A stretch of 64,000 nucleotides of DNA from an uncultured Ureaplasma sp. (GCA_947039515.1 CAMQYY010000004.1:20207-84206); one strand, 5' to 3'; shown: positions 1 through 16,509, counted from the first letter of the stretch. A program made the numbers and translations. The notes: generated by a model not told the origin, from the sequence alone.

Positions 1-361
1 TTGAAACTGGTAGAAATAAAACATACTCATGTTTTAGAAAAAGTCTTTGAAGTTCTTTTTCAACAATTCCAAGAGGAATTGTACTTGTATTATATTTATA
101 ACCATTATCTATGTAATTGAAAATTTCTGAAAGAACTTTATCATTCGTTTCGTCTTCAAAAACATCTATTTCTGCACCTCTTGATCTTGTTACTGAAAAA
201 TTAAGAATAGATATATCCATTTTTTTTGCATCTTCTGGTGAAAGACTATTACTAGAATCTGTTACTAAAGCAATTTTATTTTTACTATGTGTTTTTGATC
301 CCGTTTTATTTTTGGTTTCTTCAATTATAGATGTTTCTGATTTTATTTTTGTAGTAGCCAT
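1..361 (-). CDS. DegV family (FakB-like fatty-acid-binding) protein, N-terminal part, truncated by window start
   Basis: Minus-strand reading frame from ATG at 361: ...KIALVTDSSNSLSPEDAKKMDI...GYKYNTSTIPLGIVEKEL..., DegV-like N-terminus. Confidence 0.8.
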   Translation of the reverse strand, partial: MATTKIKSETSIIEETKNKTGSKTHSKNKIALVTDSSNSLSPEDAKKMDISILNFSVTRSRGAEIDVFEDETNDKVLSEIFNYIDNGYKYNTSTIPLGIVEKELQRLFLKHEYVLFLPVS

Positions 362-478
362 ACTAAAAATATCCCTTATATTTGTTAAAATTATAAATAT
401 ATTTATTAAAAATAAATATATTTATAATTATTTTTTTTAATTATATTATTATAATAGCATTATTAATTAGGATGCTTT

Positions 479-2206
479 ATGATTTTTAAAATTTTAGAAA
501 ATATTTCAATAAATTTATTTTTTCAAACAATTTCAAAACTTTATCCTTTTTCTAAACCTATATCTAGTGGAATAAATGATGAATTAGCTTATTGTGAGTT
601 CGATAATTGTAATATTAGTGATAAAGATTTTAGAAAAATAGAAAAGGCTTTTTTAAAGCTATCAAACGCTGCTTATAATCTTTCTTTAGAAAATAAAAAT
701 CCTGATTCAATTAAAAGAATAAAAGAAACTTATAGTGAATTAGCACTTAATGATGTTTTAAGAAATGAAAATTTTTTAAAAATTAATGATTTTTATATAC
801 CAATAGATAAAGATATTTCAGAGAATGAAATAAAGAACATTAAATCAAATTTAGTTAAAGGTATTTATGTCTTTAGTGTTGGTGGTTCTTATTGAAAAAA
901 TAATTGTAAAAATAAACAATTAATTAGAATTTATTTCTCTTGTAAAAGAACTCAAAAAGAAATGGATGATTTTGTTTTAGAATTTAACGAAAAACAAAAT
1001 AATGATCATAGAAAAATTGGTAAAGATTTAAAAATGTTTACTTTTGATATGTTATCTGGTAAAGGTTTGCCTATTTGATTAAACAATGGTTATATTGTTA
1101 AAAGTCAAGTGAGAAAACTTTTAAATGAAATAGAGTTTCAACACGATTTTAAATTAGTATCAACACCTATTTTAGGAAATGTAGAATTATATAAAACATC
1201 AGGACATTGAAGTCATTATCAAGAAAACATGTTCCCAATCCTTGATTTTGGAGATGAAGAATTGGTTCTAAGACCTATGACTTGTCCTCACCATGTTTTA
1301 ATTTATAAAAATGAAATTCAATCATATCGAGATTTGCCAATTAGACTAGCAGAAGAATCAATGCTTCATAGATATGAATCATCAGGAAGTTTAACTGGTT
1401 TTGAAAGAGTTAGAGAAATGACACTTGAAGATGCTCATATTTTTTGTTCTGAAGATCAAATAAAAGATGAAGTTTTGAATTGCTATCAAATGATTATTAA
1501 AGCTCATAAAAATTTTGATACTAAAATATTACAAGTGGATTTAGCACTTCATAATCCAGATAACAAAGAAAAATTTCATAATGATAATGAACTATGAATA
1601 AAATCTGAAAATCTATTAAGAAAATTATTAAAAGAAAATAATATTGATTTTGTAGAAAAAGTAGGTGATGCTGCTTTTTACGGTCCTAAAATTGATTTTC
1701 AAGTTAAAACAAATTTAAATAGAATTGTTACAATGTCTACAATTCAATTAGATTTTCTTTTACCAAAAAAATTCGATTTGGAATTTAAAGATCATGATAG
1801 CAAAATGAAAACACCAATAATGATTCATTTAAGTACAATTGGTACTTATGAAAGATTGTTATCAATTCTTTTAGAACAAAGTAAGGGAGCTCTAAAAACT
1901 TGACTTTCACCAAGACAAGTTGTTATTATTCCTGTTAATAAAAATAATGAAGAATATGCAAATATGATTCACAATAAATTAAAAATGAATTTTATTAGAA
2001 GTGAAGTTGATTTAAGAAATGAAAGAATTTCTAAAAAAATCAGAGAAGGACAGATTTCAAAAACACCTTATTTGCTTATTCTTGGTGATAATGAACAAAA
2101 TGAACAAACAATATCATATAGAGAATACGGTCAGGAAAATACTAATATTTTAAAAATTAATGATTTTTTAGAAAAAATTGAAAAAATAATTAGGCTAAGA
2201 GAATAA
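479..2206 (+). CDS. thrS: Threonyl-tRNA synthetase (575 aa, TGA=W)
   Basis: Class II motifs: [57 protein letters not shown]; anticodon-binding C-terminus; single frame across four or more TGA codons. Confidence 0.95.
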
Positions 2207-2208
2207 TC

Positions 2209-3078
2209 ATGAAAATATCTAATATGATTATTACAATTGATATGAATTCTTCTGATATTCAAAGAAAATTAGTAAATAATAATCGAGAATATTTTGGTAA
2301 TTTTCTTAGTGAAATAGCTATGAATAATTACTTAATTTTTATTACTAATGATTCTTTAAAAGATATTTATGATTTAATGAAAAAATGAAACATTAAAAGA
2401 GGCAATGTTATTGCTTGTAATGGTGCTATTGTTTATGATATTCAATCAAATAACATAATATTAAATAAACCTATAAATATTGATTCACTAAAATATTTAG
2501 TTCATTTTTCAACATTAACAAATGCTTTATTACAATTAAAATCAATAAATAAAACAGTTATCTATTCTTCAGATAAATGATCTAAAAATGATTTTAAAAA
2601 ATTTATTTCAATTAATGAAAAAACAGTTACTAACTATAACAAATTTATTGATTACATTGGTCAAAAACCATTTCATTCAATGGAATTATATAGTCCAAAT
2701 GATGATATTAATTTTAATATTAAATTAAATGATGTTCTAAGTTTTTTTAAAGAAAAAACAATTAATTATCAAGATGTAGGTAATAATTTACATATTTTTA
2801 ATGAGTATAAATGTTCAAAATCATCAGCATTAAAATTTGTATTGAAAAAAATAAGCCCTTACCAAACTATTAAAAGTGATATTTATGTTGCTTTTAATGA
2901 TATTGATAATAAGATTATTAAAAATTTATCTAGTCAAAATTTAATAAATAAAATATTTAAATCAAATATTGATCCTAATGCTAATCATTTTTATATAGAA
3001 AATGATAATGGTGAAAAAGATTCTCTACCTTTTTTATCATTTTATTTAAAGATTATGAAATTATTGAATATGGAATAA
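2209..3078 (+). CDS. Cof-type HAD hydrolase-like protein, divergent (289 aa)
   Basis: IACNGAIVYD motif and overall Cof-like layout; overlapped ORF 2680..3078 is its C-terminal part. Confidence 0.6.
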
Positions 3079-3081
3079 AAA

Positions 3082-3165
3082 TGGTGCTGAAAAAGGGACT
3101 TGAACCCTTAAGATATAAATCGGTAGATTTTGAGTCTACTGCGTCTGCCATTCCGCCATTTCAGC
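3082..3165 (-). tRNA. tRNA-Leu (anticodon CAA), CCA encoded
   Basis: Type II cloverleaf with long variable arm, GGGACTTGAACCC T-arm complement, acceptor GCTGAAAT/..TTCAGC-A-CCA. Confidence 0.9.
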
Positions 3166-3258
3166 AAATTTAAAAAATTTATCTCAGATATATCAATATA
3201 AATAATATCAAACTAATTTAGTTTATTTATCTTAAAATAAATAGTAATAGTGATTATT

Positions 3259-4257
3259 TTATTTAATTCTTTTTTTTACTAATAAAATTTTTCAAATTTC
3301 ATCAATAAAATTATCACTAGAAATTTCTTCATCAATTAAATCAATTAAAGTTTTTAAAAAAGGATATTCGTCATTTTTAAAAAAACATTCTCTTAAATTA
3401 TTGATAGTTGTAAATCCTTCTATAACTTTGGTGTTATCATTAAGAGCTTTTTTAATTCCAAATTTAGCCACATTATAACCAAAATTAAAATTCCTTGATT
3501 TAATGCTAACACATGTTAAAAATACATCACCAAGAGCTGAATGTGATATTAAATTATCGGTATTAATATCTTTACTCATTAAGTATTTTTTTATCTCATT
3601 CATTATTTCAATGAAAAAGCATGCTTGAGTATTAATAGATTTTTCTTTAAAACTTAAAAAACCCATAAAAATTGCAAAAATATTTTTCATTGCTGAAATA
3701 TATAATAAACTCTCAATATTTTCAGTTACATTTTCGCAAATAAAATAATCATTATCTGAAAAAATCAAATTTGCTTTATTACAAATATCTATGTTCTTTC
3801 CAATTATATTAACAATAGTTCTATTTTTTTCCACAAGTTCAGTTGCAAAAGATGGCCCTATTAATGTCACAATATCTCTATTTAATATTCTTTCAATTAA
3901 ATAACTTATTGGTTTATTGCTCTTCAAATCAAAACCTTTTGAAGTATTAACAATAATTGTATTCTTATTAATTTTGTTCTTATTCAAAATTAAAAATTCT
4001 TCGATTTTATCAGTTGGAATCGCTATTATTATAAAATTCATATCATTAATAATTTCATCAAAATTACTAATAGCATTTATAATAGGTTTAAAAGTTAATT
4101 TTTTTAAAACTTTAGAGTTATAACCTTTTTTAATTTCTTCTAATTGTTCAATATTAATTCCATATATTCAAACTTCATTATTGCTTGAATTATCTAAAAC
4201 TGTGGCAAGAGCAGTTCCTCAAGCTCCAGAACCAATTACTAATATTTTATTTTTCAT
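3259..4257 (-). CDS. gpsA: Glycerol-3-phosphate dehydrogenase [NAD(P)+]
   Basis: [21 protein letters not shown]..., IVNTSKGF, LIGPSFATEL, HSALGDVFLTC; extended across TGA at both ends. Confidence 0.92.
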
Positions 4258-5587
4258 CAGATTTTTGTCTCTTTCTAGCATTTTTATTTTTTCAATAAAG
4301 TGTAATTGGAACATCATTTAAATCAAAAGCATCTCTAATTTTATTTTCAATATATCTAGCATATGAAAAATGTAATAAATCTGGATTATTACAAAAAATA
4401 GCAATTGAAGGGATTTGAGATTTAAATTGTGTTGCATATGAAATTAATAATCTAGAAGAGCCTTTAAAAATAGGCGCTTGTTGAGTCATTTGTGCTTTTA
4501 GAATAACATCATTTAAAAGTGATGTTGATATTTGAATATTTTTCTTTTCATTAATTTTAGTAATCATATTAAATATGTGATCAATTTTTTTATTATTCAG
4601 AGCGCTAATAAATATTATTGGTGCTCATGATAAATATTTGAATCTATCTCTAACTTTAAGAGTTAATTCATTTTTAGTTTTATTATTAAAATCCATTAAA
4701 TCAATTTTATTAATAATAATTATTGTCGGTATATTAGCATCAAATGCTAATCCGCCTACAACTTCATCTTGTTCAGTGATATCAATAGAACCATCTATTA
4801 ATAATAAGATTAAATCTGATTTTTCAATTGATTTTTGGGTTCTAAAATTTGAAAATTTTTCAATTTGATCGTACTGATATTTTCCTTTTCTTCTAATTCC
4901 AGCGGTATCTATTAATGTATATGCTTGTTTATTATAATTAAATTGAACATCTACTGAATCTCTAGTTGTACCTGGAATTTCACTAACAATTAATCTCTCT
5001 TCATTTAAAATAGTATTTGCTAAAGAACTTTTACCTGCATTAGGTTTTCCAATAATACAAAAATCAATAGATTTTTTTACTTTAATTTCTTCTTTAGGAA
5101 AATTTCTACAAACTTCATCTAATAAATCACCAGTACCAATACCATGTTCTGATGACAAAATAATCGGTTTACCAAAACCTAAAGCATAAAATGAATTTAA
5201 ATCTTTATCATTTTTAAAATTTTCAGCTTTATTAGCTGCTAAAATAATTTTTTTATCTTTTTTATTCTTTCTTAAAAGTTGAGAAATATAAATATCATCT
5301 CTATCAATCCCATTTTTATAAGAAGTTAAAAAAATTATAATATCAGCTTCATTAATAGCACAATCAACTTGCATATTGATATTTTGTTGAAAATCATTTT
5401 TAGAAAGAGTCAAGCCTCCTGTATCTATGATGTTAAATCTTCTAGTTAATCATTCACCTTCATCATAAATTCTATCTCTAGTAACACCTGGAGTATCAAA
5501 AATAATTGATTTTCTTTTATTAATAATCCTATTAAATAAGGTAGATTTTCCAACATTAGGTTTCCCAATGATAGCTACTGTTTTCAC
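4247..5587 (-). CDS. der: Ribosome-associated double GTPase Der/EngA (GTG start, 446 aa)
   Basis: Two G-domains ([39 protein letters not shown]), IIINKIDL; aaggaga RBS before GTG; overlaps gpsA start. Confidence 0.93.
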
Positions 5588-5720
5588 ATATCTCCTTAAA
5601 TCTAAATTAATATAATTATAATATTTTAAATATAAAATTACCAAATATCTTAATATTAAAATTAGAAATATTAAGATTAAATTTTGTTATTATTTAGTTA
5701 TCTATTTATCAAGAGGTATT

Positions 5721-7670
5721 ATGAATTCAAAATATATAAATGCGATGAAATCTTTAAGTGTTCAAGCAATTAAAAATGCAAAACAAGGACACACCGGAAT
5801 GGCTATATCAGCTACTAGTTTGAATTATAATTTATATACAAATTTTATTAACATTACAACTAAAGATCCTAAATGAATTAATCGTGACAGATTTATATTA
5901 AGTGCTGGACATGGAAGTTTGTCTTTATATACTTTATTACATTTTTCATCAATTTTATCATTAGATGAAATTAAAAATTATCGACAAGAGAATTCTCAAA
6001 CTCCAGGACATCCTGAATATGAAAAAGATAATTTTATAGATGCATCAACTGGTCCATTAGGACAAGGATTAGCTATGGGTATTGGAATGGCTTTTGCTGA
6101 AAAATATTTAAGAGAAAAATATTCTCAATTACCAGGATTGATTGATCATTATACATATATTGTTGTTGGTGATGGTGATATTCAAGAAGGTATTAGCTAC
6201 GAAAGTATGAACATTGCTAGTTTATTAAAATTAAACAAAGTAATAGTTATTCATGACTCTAATGATTATCAACTTGATAGTTCTGTTGAATTAGTAAATA
6301 AAGAAAATCTAAAATTAAGATTAGAATCGCAAAATTGATTTTATCAAAAATGTTCAAATGATCAAAATGAAATAACTGAATGTATTGAAAAAGCTAAAAA
6401 ATCTAAAGTTCCTTCATATATTGAAGTTAAAACTATTATTGGTGAAGGAACAACTAAACAAGCTTCTCACTTTGCACATGGGTTATCTATTGATGATAAT
6501 GAAATAAAAAGTGTTAATAATTATTTCAATATGAATCATGATAATTGAAATTTTGATCAAGATATCTATAACCACTTTAAGGAAAAAGTTGTTGATAGAG
6601 GAAATAAGAAATACTTGGAATGAAAAGATCTTTTTCATAAATATGAAAAAGAACAACCAGAATTAATTAAAAAAATGATTAATGAAATGGAAGATAATAT
6701 TGATTATCGTGATATTTTATCAATTGATAAAATAGAAAATAATCAAGATGCTTCTAAAACATATTTAAAACATTTCTTTGACCAACTAAATCAAAAAGAG
6801 ATGTCAAATATAATAACCTTGTCAGCTGATTTAGCTTCTACAACAAATTGTAAAATTGGTAATGAAAATTTTAATACTGACTTTAAATCTCAATATGTAA
6901 TGTTAGGTATTAGAGAATTTGCTATGAGTGCTTTTCAAAATGGAATTTTATTACATAAAGGCCTTAAATCTTTTTCAGGAACATTTTTATCTTTTTCAGA
7001 TTATATGAAATCATCAATTAGAATTGGTGCATTAATGAAATTAAATACTAACTATATCCTTACTCACGATTCTTATCTAATTGGCGCTGATGGACCTACT
7101 CATCAACCATTTGATCAAATCCCGATGTTAAGAGCAATTGAAAATGTTTATGTTTTAAGACCGAGTAGTTTAATGGAAACAAAAGTAGCAATTGAATCAA
7201 GTCTTAACTCTAAAGATAAAGTTAATTGTATTATTCTTACAAGACAAAGTATTAAAAATAATTATGTCGCTGAATATGATGATATTTTAAAAGGTGCTTA
7301 TATTATTAAGGATAATAAAGAAACTGATATTACATTAATAGCAACTGGTAGTGAAATTGATTTAGCAATTGATGCTAGTGAACTAATTGAAAGAGAAACT
7401 AATAAAAAAGTAAAAGTTGTTTCTTGTTTTAGTTTGAAATTATTTTTAGAACAAGATGAAAAATATATTAAAAATATTATTAATTCAAAATCTCAATTAA
7501 TTTCTATTGAAGCTAGTAGTGATTATATGTGATACAAACTTTCAGATTATACTAATGCTAAATTTAAAATGCTAGGTGCATTTAAATTTGGAAAAAGCAT
7601 GGATGGAAACAAGTTATATAAAGATATGAATTTTAATAAAGAGTATCTTTTAAATATGATTAAAAAATAA
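5721..7670 (+). CDS. tkt: Transketolase (649 aa)
   Basis: ARQGHTGMA-type N-terminus, LSAGHGS, GPLGQGLAMGIGMA, HDSYLIGADGPTHQPFDQ. Confidence 0.93.
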
Positions 7671-7687
7671 AATTAGAAAGGTTTTTA

Positions 7688-8686
7688 ATGAATACAATTA
7701 AAAAAATTGCTGTTTTAACATCAGGAGGTGATGCTCCTGGAATGAATAAAGCAGTTCATAAATTAGTTCAACTAGCGATGAATAATAATATGAAACCTTT
7801 TGTTGTCTTAGGTGGTTATAAAGGTTTATATGAAGATCAAATTAAAGAAGCTAACATTAAAAAAGTAGAAACTTTTTCAAATGTTTCTGGAACTTCAATA
7901 TTAACTTCAAGATTCCCTGAATTTGAAAACGAAGAAATTAGAAAAGTTTGTGCTGATAATTTAAAGAAAAAAAATATTGATGTTTTATTTGTTATTGGTG
8001 GAAATGGTTCATATCTTGGAGCTGAAAAACTATCAGAATTAGGAATAAAAGTTATTTGTCTTCCTGGAACTATTGATAATGATATTTGTTCAAGCAATAC
8101 AACAATTGGTTTTAATTCAGCTCTTGAAGTAATCATTGATACTATTGATAATTTAAAAACAACATCTTTTTCTCATCAAAATATTATGATTATCGAAACA
8201 ATGGGTAGAGATTGTCCTGATTTAACATTAATGGCAGCTTATGCAACTAAAGTTGATTATATTGTTACTAAAAACAATATCATTACAACTGAAAAATTTA
8301 TTGAAATAGCTAAAAAATTATTAGAAAAAGGTAAAAGATCAATTACTTTTCTTGTTTCAGAAAAAATATATGGCAAAGATGGTTTAGATTCAATTGAAAA
8401 AATTGCTGAACTAATTGAAAAAGAAACAAGTAAGAAAACAAAATTTCATCTAACAGGTTTTACTCAAAGAGGAGCTAATACTATTCCTTTTGACAGAATT
8501 TTAGCAACCAGATTATCAATTTTTGCATTCAAATGTATGATGGATAATATTTTTAATATATCTGTTGGAATTAGAGAAGATCAACTCGGCTTCATGGATA
8601 TTTATGAAGCCAATTCTTTATGTGATATCAAAAAAAGTAACACTATTATTGAAATTGATCAAATTAATGAAATTAATAGTATTTAA
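7688..8686 (+). CDS. pfkA: 6-phosphofructokinase (332 aa)
   Basis: IAVLTSGGDAPGMNKAV, LPGTIDND, IETMGRDCPDLTLMAA. Confidence 0.93.
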   Translation: MNTIKKIAVLTSGGDAPGMNKAVHKLVQLAMNNNMKPFVVLGGYKGLYEDQIKEANIKKVETFSNVSGTSILTSRFPEFENEEIRKVCADNLKKKNIDVLFVIGGNGSYLGAEKLSELGIKVICLPGTIDNDICSSNTTIGFNSALEVIIDTIDNLKTTSFSHQNIMIIETMGRDCPDLTLMAAYATKVDYIVTKNNIITTEKFIEIAKKLLEKGKRSITFLVSEKIYGKDGLDSIEKIAELIEKETSKKTKFHLTGFTQRGANTIPFDRILATRLSIFAFKCMMDNIFNISVGIREDQLGFMDIYEANSLCDIKKSNTIIEIDQINEINSI

Positions 8687-8692
8687 ATTAAA

Positions 8693-9571
8693 ATGATCAC
8701 ATTTAGTAATAAAGTTAAAAATGAAATTTGCAATATAGATTTTGAAGATGGTTTTAATGATTCAATATTTTTGCTTTTCTATTTTAATAATTCTCAAGTG
8801 AAAATAGATAAAAATTATTATTATATTTTAATCAATAATAAAAACATTCTTTTTCTATTAAAGAAAAAAATTAAAATAGAGAGAAAAGATTTAAAAATAA
8901 AAATTTTAGTCTCAAAAAATAATGAAAAATCAAAATTGTATTTCAATAAATTATTTTTAGAAGGCATTGATTTTAAAAAAATAAATATTGATGATGATGT
9001 TATTAATAGAAGTATTATTATTGGTGCTTTCTTAAGTAATGGTAGTATTCAAATTTCAGATTTAACGAGCTCATATCATTTTGAAATAAGATCTAAAAAT
9101 AAAAAATATTTAGATTTCATTAAAAAAATATTTGAAAAATATTCTATTTTTAGCAAAATAATCAAAAGAAGAAATAATTTTATTTTGTACATTAAAAAAG
9201 CTGAAAGCATTAGTGATATTTTAAAAATAATGAAGTGTATTAAATCTATGTATGAATTAGAAGATTCAAGAATTAGTAAAGACTTTAATAATTCTTTACA
9301 AAGAACAAATAATCTTGATGTTTCAAATATTAATAAAACAATAAAAGCTTCAGCCATTCATATAAAAATGATTAACAAAATAATTGAAAGAAATGAGTAT
9401 GAATATTTAGATGAAAACATTAAATTATTTTGCCAAAAAAGATTAGAAGAACCTGAAGCATCATTACAACAAATATCTGAAATTATGAATACTAATCATA
9501 ATTTAAACTTATCAAAAAGTAATATTTCAAATTACCTTAGAAAAATAAAAAGTATTTATTCTAAATTGTAA
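8693..9571 (+). CDS. whiA: DNA-binding protein WhiA (292 aa)
   Basis: WhiA-like N-terminal LAGLIDADG-type fold, IIGAFLSNGSI, C-terminal RLEEPEASLQQISEIMN..LSKSNISNYLRKIKSI. Confidence 0.9.
   Translation: MITFSNKVKNEICNIDFEDGFNDSIFLLFYFNNSQVKIDKNYYYILINNKNILFLLKKKIKIERKDLKIKILVSKNNEKSKLYFNKLFLEGIDFKKINIDDDVINRSIIIGAFLSNGSIQISDLTSSYHFEIRSKNKKYLDFIKKIFEKYSIFSKIIKRRNNFILYIKKAESISDILKIMKCIKSMYELEDSRISKDFNNSLQRTNNLDVSNINKTIKASAIHIKMINKIIERNEYEYLDENIKLFCQKRLEEPEASLQQISEIMNTNHNLNLSKSNISNYLRKIKSIYSKL
9537..9571 (+). repeat. Direct repeat copy 1 (35 bp), the last codons and stop of whiA
   Basis: ttagaaaaataaaaagtatttattctaaattgtaa, identical to 10583..10617. Confidence 0.97.
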
Positions 9572-9835
9572 AAAATAAATAATTCTATTACTTTACATAT
9601 ACTCATTCTGATAATAAGTTAAGGAAGAATATATTTATAAAAAATATTAGGAAATAATTTATTTAGCATATATTAAAGATTAAAGATAAAGTTATTTATT
9701 CAATAGAATTAGAGAAATTAAAATATACTGGATTTGATTTTAATATTATGTTAATTTTAAATATTAAATAACTAAAAAATAAGATAAAAAAATATTTTAT
9801 AATAAAAATTAAAAGTGATTTAAATTAATTTAAGG

Positions 9836-10501
9836 ATGTATAAAAATATGAATAAAAAATTTTATGAATCTTACAAGTCATTAAATATAAAGGGAGTAAA
9901 TTATTTAGAATTATTATCAATAAATTTGCTTAATTGTTTATCAGAAATGAAAGATAAAAGATTAAAATTTTATGAAATTTTTGAATTAGCTAATGTTGAA
10001 GAAAAAGAATTGGTTGTTCTTTCTTTTAATCATCTACATGAATTATTTTGAGATAATTTTTGTAATTTAATGAGAGATTATTCAAATATTTTATATCAAT
10101 TATTAAATAAAATAGAAGGTAAAAAAATAATTCCAGTTGAAAAACATTTAAAAATAAAAGAATATATTGATTCAACAAAATTTATTTCTGTTTTTATGGG
10201 AAGTAAAGAATTTACTGCTTTATCTTTAAGTCTACATAATCATAATATATTAGATTATGGTAACTTAAAATATGATGAATCATTTTCTAAATATAAGGAA
10301 TTTGATAATGTTATTCATTATGATATTGATGATATTAGACATGAATTTGAAAACATATTTTTTTTATTTCAAATTATTGATGATAGTAATTATAATAATG
10401 ATTTATCCAATTTCATTAATAATGGTAAACATATTTTTAATATTGAATATTCACCTATATTTAAGATGTTCGATTTCTTATTAAATAAAATTAAAAAATA
10501 A
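9836..10501 (+). CDS. Hypothetical protein (221 aa), orphan between whiA and serS
   Basis: ORFs 9836..10051 and 10070..10501 join through TGA=W; no family recognised. Confidence 0.75.
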
Positions 10502-10582
10502 ATTATTATCATAACTTATAATTATTGTTAATTAATATTAAAATAATCTTTAAAATTTTTTAAAAATAATGAAATTTAAAAT

Positions 10583-10617
10583 TTAGAAAAATAAAAAGTA
10601 TTTATTCTAAATTGTAA
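10583..10617 (+). repeat. Direct repeat copy 2 (35 bp), detached copy of the whiA 3' end
   Basis: Exact copy of 9537..9571; the serS leader (aattaggagatttttaaaATG) follows directly. Confidence 0.97.
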
Positions 10618-10643
10618 TATAATCCAATTAGGAGATTTTTAAA

Positions 10644-11921
<1,278 letters not shown>

Positions 11922-11955
11922 AAATTGTGTTAAAATGAAAATAGGAGAATAAAAA

Positions 11956-12372
11956 TTGTTTAAATTAATATCTAAATTATCTAAATGAGCTTTAATGTTA
12001 ATTGGAATTGCAATAGTTTTAGCATTCTTTGCTCTTTCTATTGTTGGAGTAATGGATAATGCTGGTACTATTGCATTTATTGATAGTTTAATGTTTCCGA
12101 TTGAAACACCCCCAGTTGAACCAATAGCAATATTACCTGTAATAGATGGTCCTGATTTATGAAATCAATTAGTTGGTCATTTTCGTTGATTACTTACTGA
12201 CCCTCAAAATATAACATTTGTAACTTCTATGAGTATAGTTGTTGGGATAATATTTATAATTGCACCTATAGCATATAGACTAAATTATAAAAGAGATATG
12301 AAAAAAATTCATGCTTTGATTGGTAGATCAAATACAGCTGTTAGTAAAGTTGTTAGATCTTCAAAATTATAA
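11956..12372 (+). CDS. Hypothetical membrane protein (138 aa, TTG start)
   Basis: Open frame with three TGA=W codons, aggag RBS, two predicted TM segments. Confidence 0.6.
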
Positions 12373-12385
12373 ATTCATTTAGATA

Positions 12386-12422
12386 AAATAAAAAAACTCC
12401 CTATAACTAGGAAGTTTTTTTT
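12386..12422 (+). terminator. Rho-independent terminator after serS/hypothetical
   Basis: aaaaaaactccctataactaggaagtttttttt stem-loop with U tract. Confidence 0.7.
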
Positions 12423-12430
12423 ATATATAA

Positions 12431-13135
12431 TTAATTTTCATTATTTGAAACCATTCATTGAATATCGTCATCATCTTCACAATTAGAAATAAAACGTTCT
12501 CATTTTTCAGCATAACTACTACCAATATCAATATATGATTCAGGAATGTATTTTATTGAATGATCAATAATTTCAATTTGATTATTATCTAAAACAGTTT
12601 TTATATTATAAAAATCATTAGGTTTTGTATAAATAACAAAGTATTCTTCTTCATGAACTAAATCTAAAAATTCTGATTCAATAATAATATTCATTAGCTT
12701 GTCTTCATCATATTTATTAGCATCAATAATAAATTCACCCATTTCTTTGAATAAAATTTTAACACTATTAGGTTTTGCTAATTGTCCATTAATTTTTGAA
12801 AAATAACCTCTAATAGCACTAACAGCTCTTTGTTCATTATCTGTTAGAACTTTAATTAAGATAGCAACTCCATTAGGTCCATATCCTTCATAAAAAAGTT
12901 CTTTAAAATTAGTTTTATCAGTACTAGCACCTTTGATATTTTTATCAATTGATTCACGACTTAAATTATTACTTAGTCCTCTAATAATAGCGGCTTTTAA
13001 TCTTGGATTAGCTTCTGGATTAACACCTCCAACTTTTGCAGCTGCTTTAATTTCTTTAGCACACTTCATTCATATCTTTGCTTGATGTTGTTGTTTTTTA
13101 TTAATTCCAGATGCTATTAAATGTTTTCTTGGCAT
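12431..13135 (-). CDS. YebC/PmpR family protein (234 aa)
   Basis: MPRKHLIASGINKKQQHQAKIWMKCAKEIKAAAKVGGVNPEANPRLKAAI.., FYEGYGPNGVAILI. Confidence 0.93.
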
Positions 13136-13157
13136 TGTTATTTATTTACTTTTCTAT

Positions 13158-15825
<2,668 letters not shown>

Positions 15826-15833
<8 letters not shown>

Positions 15834-16434
15834 TTAGGATAACCTCTTCTTTTTTATTAAACATTTTTCTAATTATTATAATATCACTAGGAAAAACTAT
15901 AAATATTAAAAGTAATGGTATTAAAATTGTAAATAATATTCCAGATCAATTTAAAGAAAGGTTAATTATTTTTATTCCACTAATTTCTGATATTGAATAA
16001 TTATAAATATTGTTAAGTTTTTTCATTACAGATGAAATTTCACTTGAAAATGTTGGTGTCATAAAACTAAAAGATGAAATAATAATAAAACAAATAAAAT
16101 TAATTAAAAACATCTTCAAATAATTAATCTTAATAAATCGATCTTTTTCATAGAAATAATTAATGACAAAAATTAAACTAAAGAGTATTACAAAAACAAA
16201 TATCACAATTGCAAATGAATTTATTTCTCAATAAAAGATATTATCTTGAGTAATTTTTGAAATAAACATCCCAATTTGAATTGAATCAAAATTCATAGCA
16301 AATGGTTGACTAGTTGGTAATACTAATAATAAAAACATAAAAAAATTAGTTAGAGAAAAAAAGATTATTGAAAAAATCATTAATAATCTAAAAATGTGAA
16401 ATGTTTTGATATCTCTTAAATTAATTTTAATCAT
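15826..16434 (-). CDS. Hypothetical integral membrane protein (202 aa)
   Basis: Frame joined across TGA codons; several hydrophobic segments; overlaps ileS start by 8 nt. Confidence 0.65.
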
Positions 16435-16509
16435 ATTAATATATTATATAACAATTATAATAATTAAAATAATAGAAAAAAAATAGCATTGATTAGAATG
16501 CTAATTAAA

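Noticed and set aside
479-2206. thrS looking like several broken fragments (pseudogene)
   Set aside because: The breaks are all TGA codons read as Trp; one continuous 575-aa frame.
7837-8136. 99-aa ORF antisense to pfkA
   Set aside because: Overlaps a strong conserved gene, no independent support.
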